Assembly: GCA_000827265.1 (NCBI GenBank)
Contig: KN834789.1
Location: 299,523 to 363,522 of the forward strand
Length of the DNA stretch: 64,000 nt
Reading direction: 5' to 3'
Origin: Collybiopsis luxurians FD-317 M1
Lineage: Eukaryota > Basidiomycota > Agaricomycetes > Agaricales > Omphalotaceae
Shown here: positions 62,638 to 64,000 of the stretch, in pieces
Position numbering within the stretch: position 1 is the first letter of the stretch
How the letters are laid out: the number at the start of each line of letters is the position of its first letter
Notes under the pieces: model-generated
The model's database searches: none
The model's input: the letters and a program-made list of their open reading frames with translations, nothing else
What the model was told of the DNA's origin: nothing
Translations under genes and position numbers: made by a program

Positions 62638-63049
62638 GATTACGAATATAGATTTTCAAGAGTCTGCAGAACACTTATTAGAACGCACTATTTAAGTACC
62701 AAGAGAAGGGATAGTATTCACCAAACCAGTGAATCGAAAAGCAGAAAGGGGGAGAATGGGTCTTAGTACTCAAGGCAGTTCCTTATATACGTGAGGATAT
62801 TTGACGTGGAAGATATTATCAAGGCGCTTTATAAGATGGTTCGGGCGTTTCAACGCAACCAACAAGGGTGAATTCAAAAGTCAGTGAGAAAGTTTGGTCA
62901 ATTGCTCATTCGCCTGACTCATCAGTGCGAAATACGACCGGATCTGTTTCTCAGCCGGTACTTGTGCCCCCTAAGATTCCTCGATTAGTATGGTACTTGG
63001 TAATTATGGTATCGTGCAAGTCGTCAGTTCAATAAAGTCGGAATCCGTG
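62638..63049. other. intergenic region, 412 bp, ATX1 promoter
   Basis: Contains the ATX1 promoter and the 3-prime end of the transporter gene. A GCTCATT element (about 62900) is near a copper-responsive consensus only loosely, and no claim is made. No coding or RNA feature was seen. Confidence 0.45.
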
Positions 63050-64000
63050 TCATCTCCGTCCTTCTACCATCTCCAAGGTTTCATCGCCCTCGTCGGTAGA
63101 TATCGCAACCCAACCATCAGGCTTGCCCTGAACTCTAGCAATTAAAGGCTTGATCCATCCTGCGAAATCGCGTCAGAAATATAAATCTCAGCCTGTTTAA
63201 ATCGACAGTGCTACTGACCCAGTAACCGTGGAACGTCTTGGTCGTTTCTATTTGTGATATAGTATACAGGGACACCAGCTAATACAAACACTAAGAATAG
63301 CCGTTTAGCACATGGGGGAATGAGGTAGAGACTTGAAGGAAAAACCCACCCAGTACTGCCAGTGCCTCCAACGGCGCGGCGAAAATTGGCATGAACAGAA
63401 GGAACAGCGCTACCTAAATTAATCAAAGTTGGTAAAAGGTCGGAAATTTTGAAGCCAGTGACACCTACTCCACAAAAGATCAAAGGTGTAATAATCCAAG
63501 TTTTATACGGTCTTCAAATTGCTCAATGCAATCAGTACAATACCCCAGAAACCATTGAATGAGCTTACCGCTCCAACATCGGCTCTTTAACACGCAGAAT
63601 AACAGCGCCAAGAACCTGGTATAAGGAATATCAACACCTACGCTCGACTAATGATGAAAAACCGTGTCCTTACAGTTAAAAAGTAGAACGACCAAGAAGC
63701 AACAACAGAAAAGTTGATTAGCGACCTGAATCCTCCACCAACCAAAATAAAGACGAGGGTCAGAGCAGTTTGCAACAGTGTGGCATTCAGTGGCGTTTTT
63801 CGCGTTTTGTGGAGGCGTCCGAAGAGGGCAGGAAGGTAATTTTCGCGGCCAGCCGCGTAGATGAGACGTGAAGCAGTGAAAAATCCACCTAAGGAAATGA
63901 TGAGTAATGAGCCTCGATCATGGTACCGAAAGTGTACCATTCAAGGCCCCGAAGCAAGAAAAGGCCACCATGAACGCAAAGACTGTTCCACCCCAAGGTC
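63050..64000 (-). CDS. APC superfamily amino acid transporter (LAT type), 3-prime part
   Basis: Only the C-terminal half lies in the window; the gene continues past 64000. It is a multi-span permease of the L-type (LAT/APC) amino acid group. Visible are the family segment ISLGGFFTASRLIYAAGREN followed by YLPALFGRLHKTRKTPLNAT, then helices (LLQTALTLVFILVGG, NFSVVASWSFYFLTV, a span around IFCGVGL, and ALAVLGFVLAGVPVYYI). The cytosolic tail ends DEGDETLEMVEGRR before the TGA at 63050. LAT-type fungal permeases of this kind take up methionine or other neutral amino acids; the substrate here is not known. Introns are of normal size. Confidence 0.88.

Overview
The window is nuclear DNA from a filamentous basidiomycete, most likely an agaricomycete mushroom-forming fungus. 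The genes are dense and cut by many introns of about 48-66 nt with GTRNGT donors, CTNAY branch points and C/T/A-AG acceptors. The gene families are fungal: alpha-1,3-glucan synthase, a double-psi beta-barrel secreted protein, Ser-rich single-pass surface proteins, TRS23, CMR1, CSM3 and NUP133. Reading frames were joined by hand from splice signals and family motifs. The ends of well-conserved genes are firm; the starts of fast-evolving ones are less so. No mobile element, CRISPR array or rRNA gene was seen.

Layout. 0-1.7 kb: little that is firm, possibly a minus-strand hypothetical gene. 1.7-3.5 kb: a Ser-rich single-pass membrane protein (+). 3.7-9.5 kb: three tandem paralogous short-chain dehydrogenases (-), the last two inside a duplicated unit of about 2.1 kb that includes flanking DNA. 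10-12.4 kb: poly(A)-binding protein (-). 13-16 kb: a PPxY-tailed membrane protein and a SCAMP (-), which together carry three GC-AG introns. 16.3-19.6 kb: a secreted double-psi beta-barrel protein and a COQ11-like protein (+). 19.6-23.6 kb: a gene-poor stretch with degenerate direct repeats.

23.6-34.9 kb is a block of housekeeping genes, mostly in divergent pairs: mitochondrial adenylate kinase (-), N-terminal methyltransferase (-) with CSM3 (+), DBP2 (-) with a J-domain protein (+), and CMR1 (-) with TRS23 (+). 35-40.3 kb: a C2H2-like zinc-finger gene (-), a conserved gene of unknown function (-), then an AIM34-like SAP protein and COA8 (+), both mitochondrial. 40.3-48.9 kb: NUP133 (-) with RPB12 (+), histone H2B (-) and a sphingoid base kinase (+). 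49.6-57.8 kb: a complete alpha-1,3-glucan synthase (+). 58.6-62.6 kb: a ferric reductase and the copper chaperone ATX1, both minus strand and 179 bp apart, a plausible metal-uptake pair. The right edge cuts an APC/LAT-type amino acid transporter (-).

No wholly new system was found. The best leads are the cluster of GC-AG introns in two adjacent genes, the 625-nt DBP2 intron at a position linked in yeast to autoregulation, a 17-nt microexon in the N-terminal methyltransferase gene, the PPxY membrane protein, the long disordered insertion in the ferric reductase, and the recent SDR duplication.
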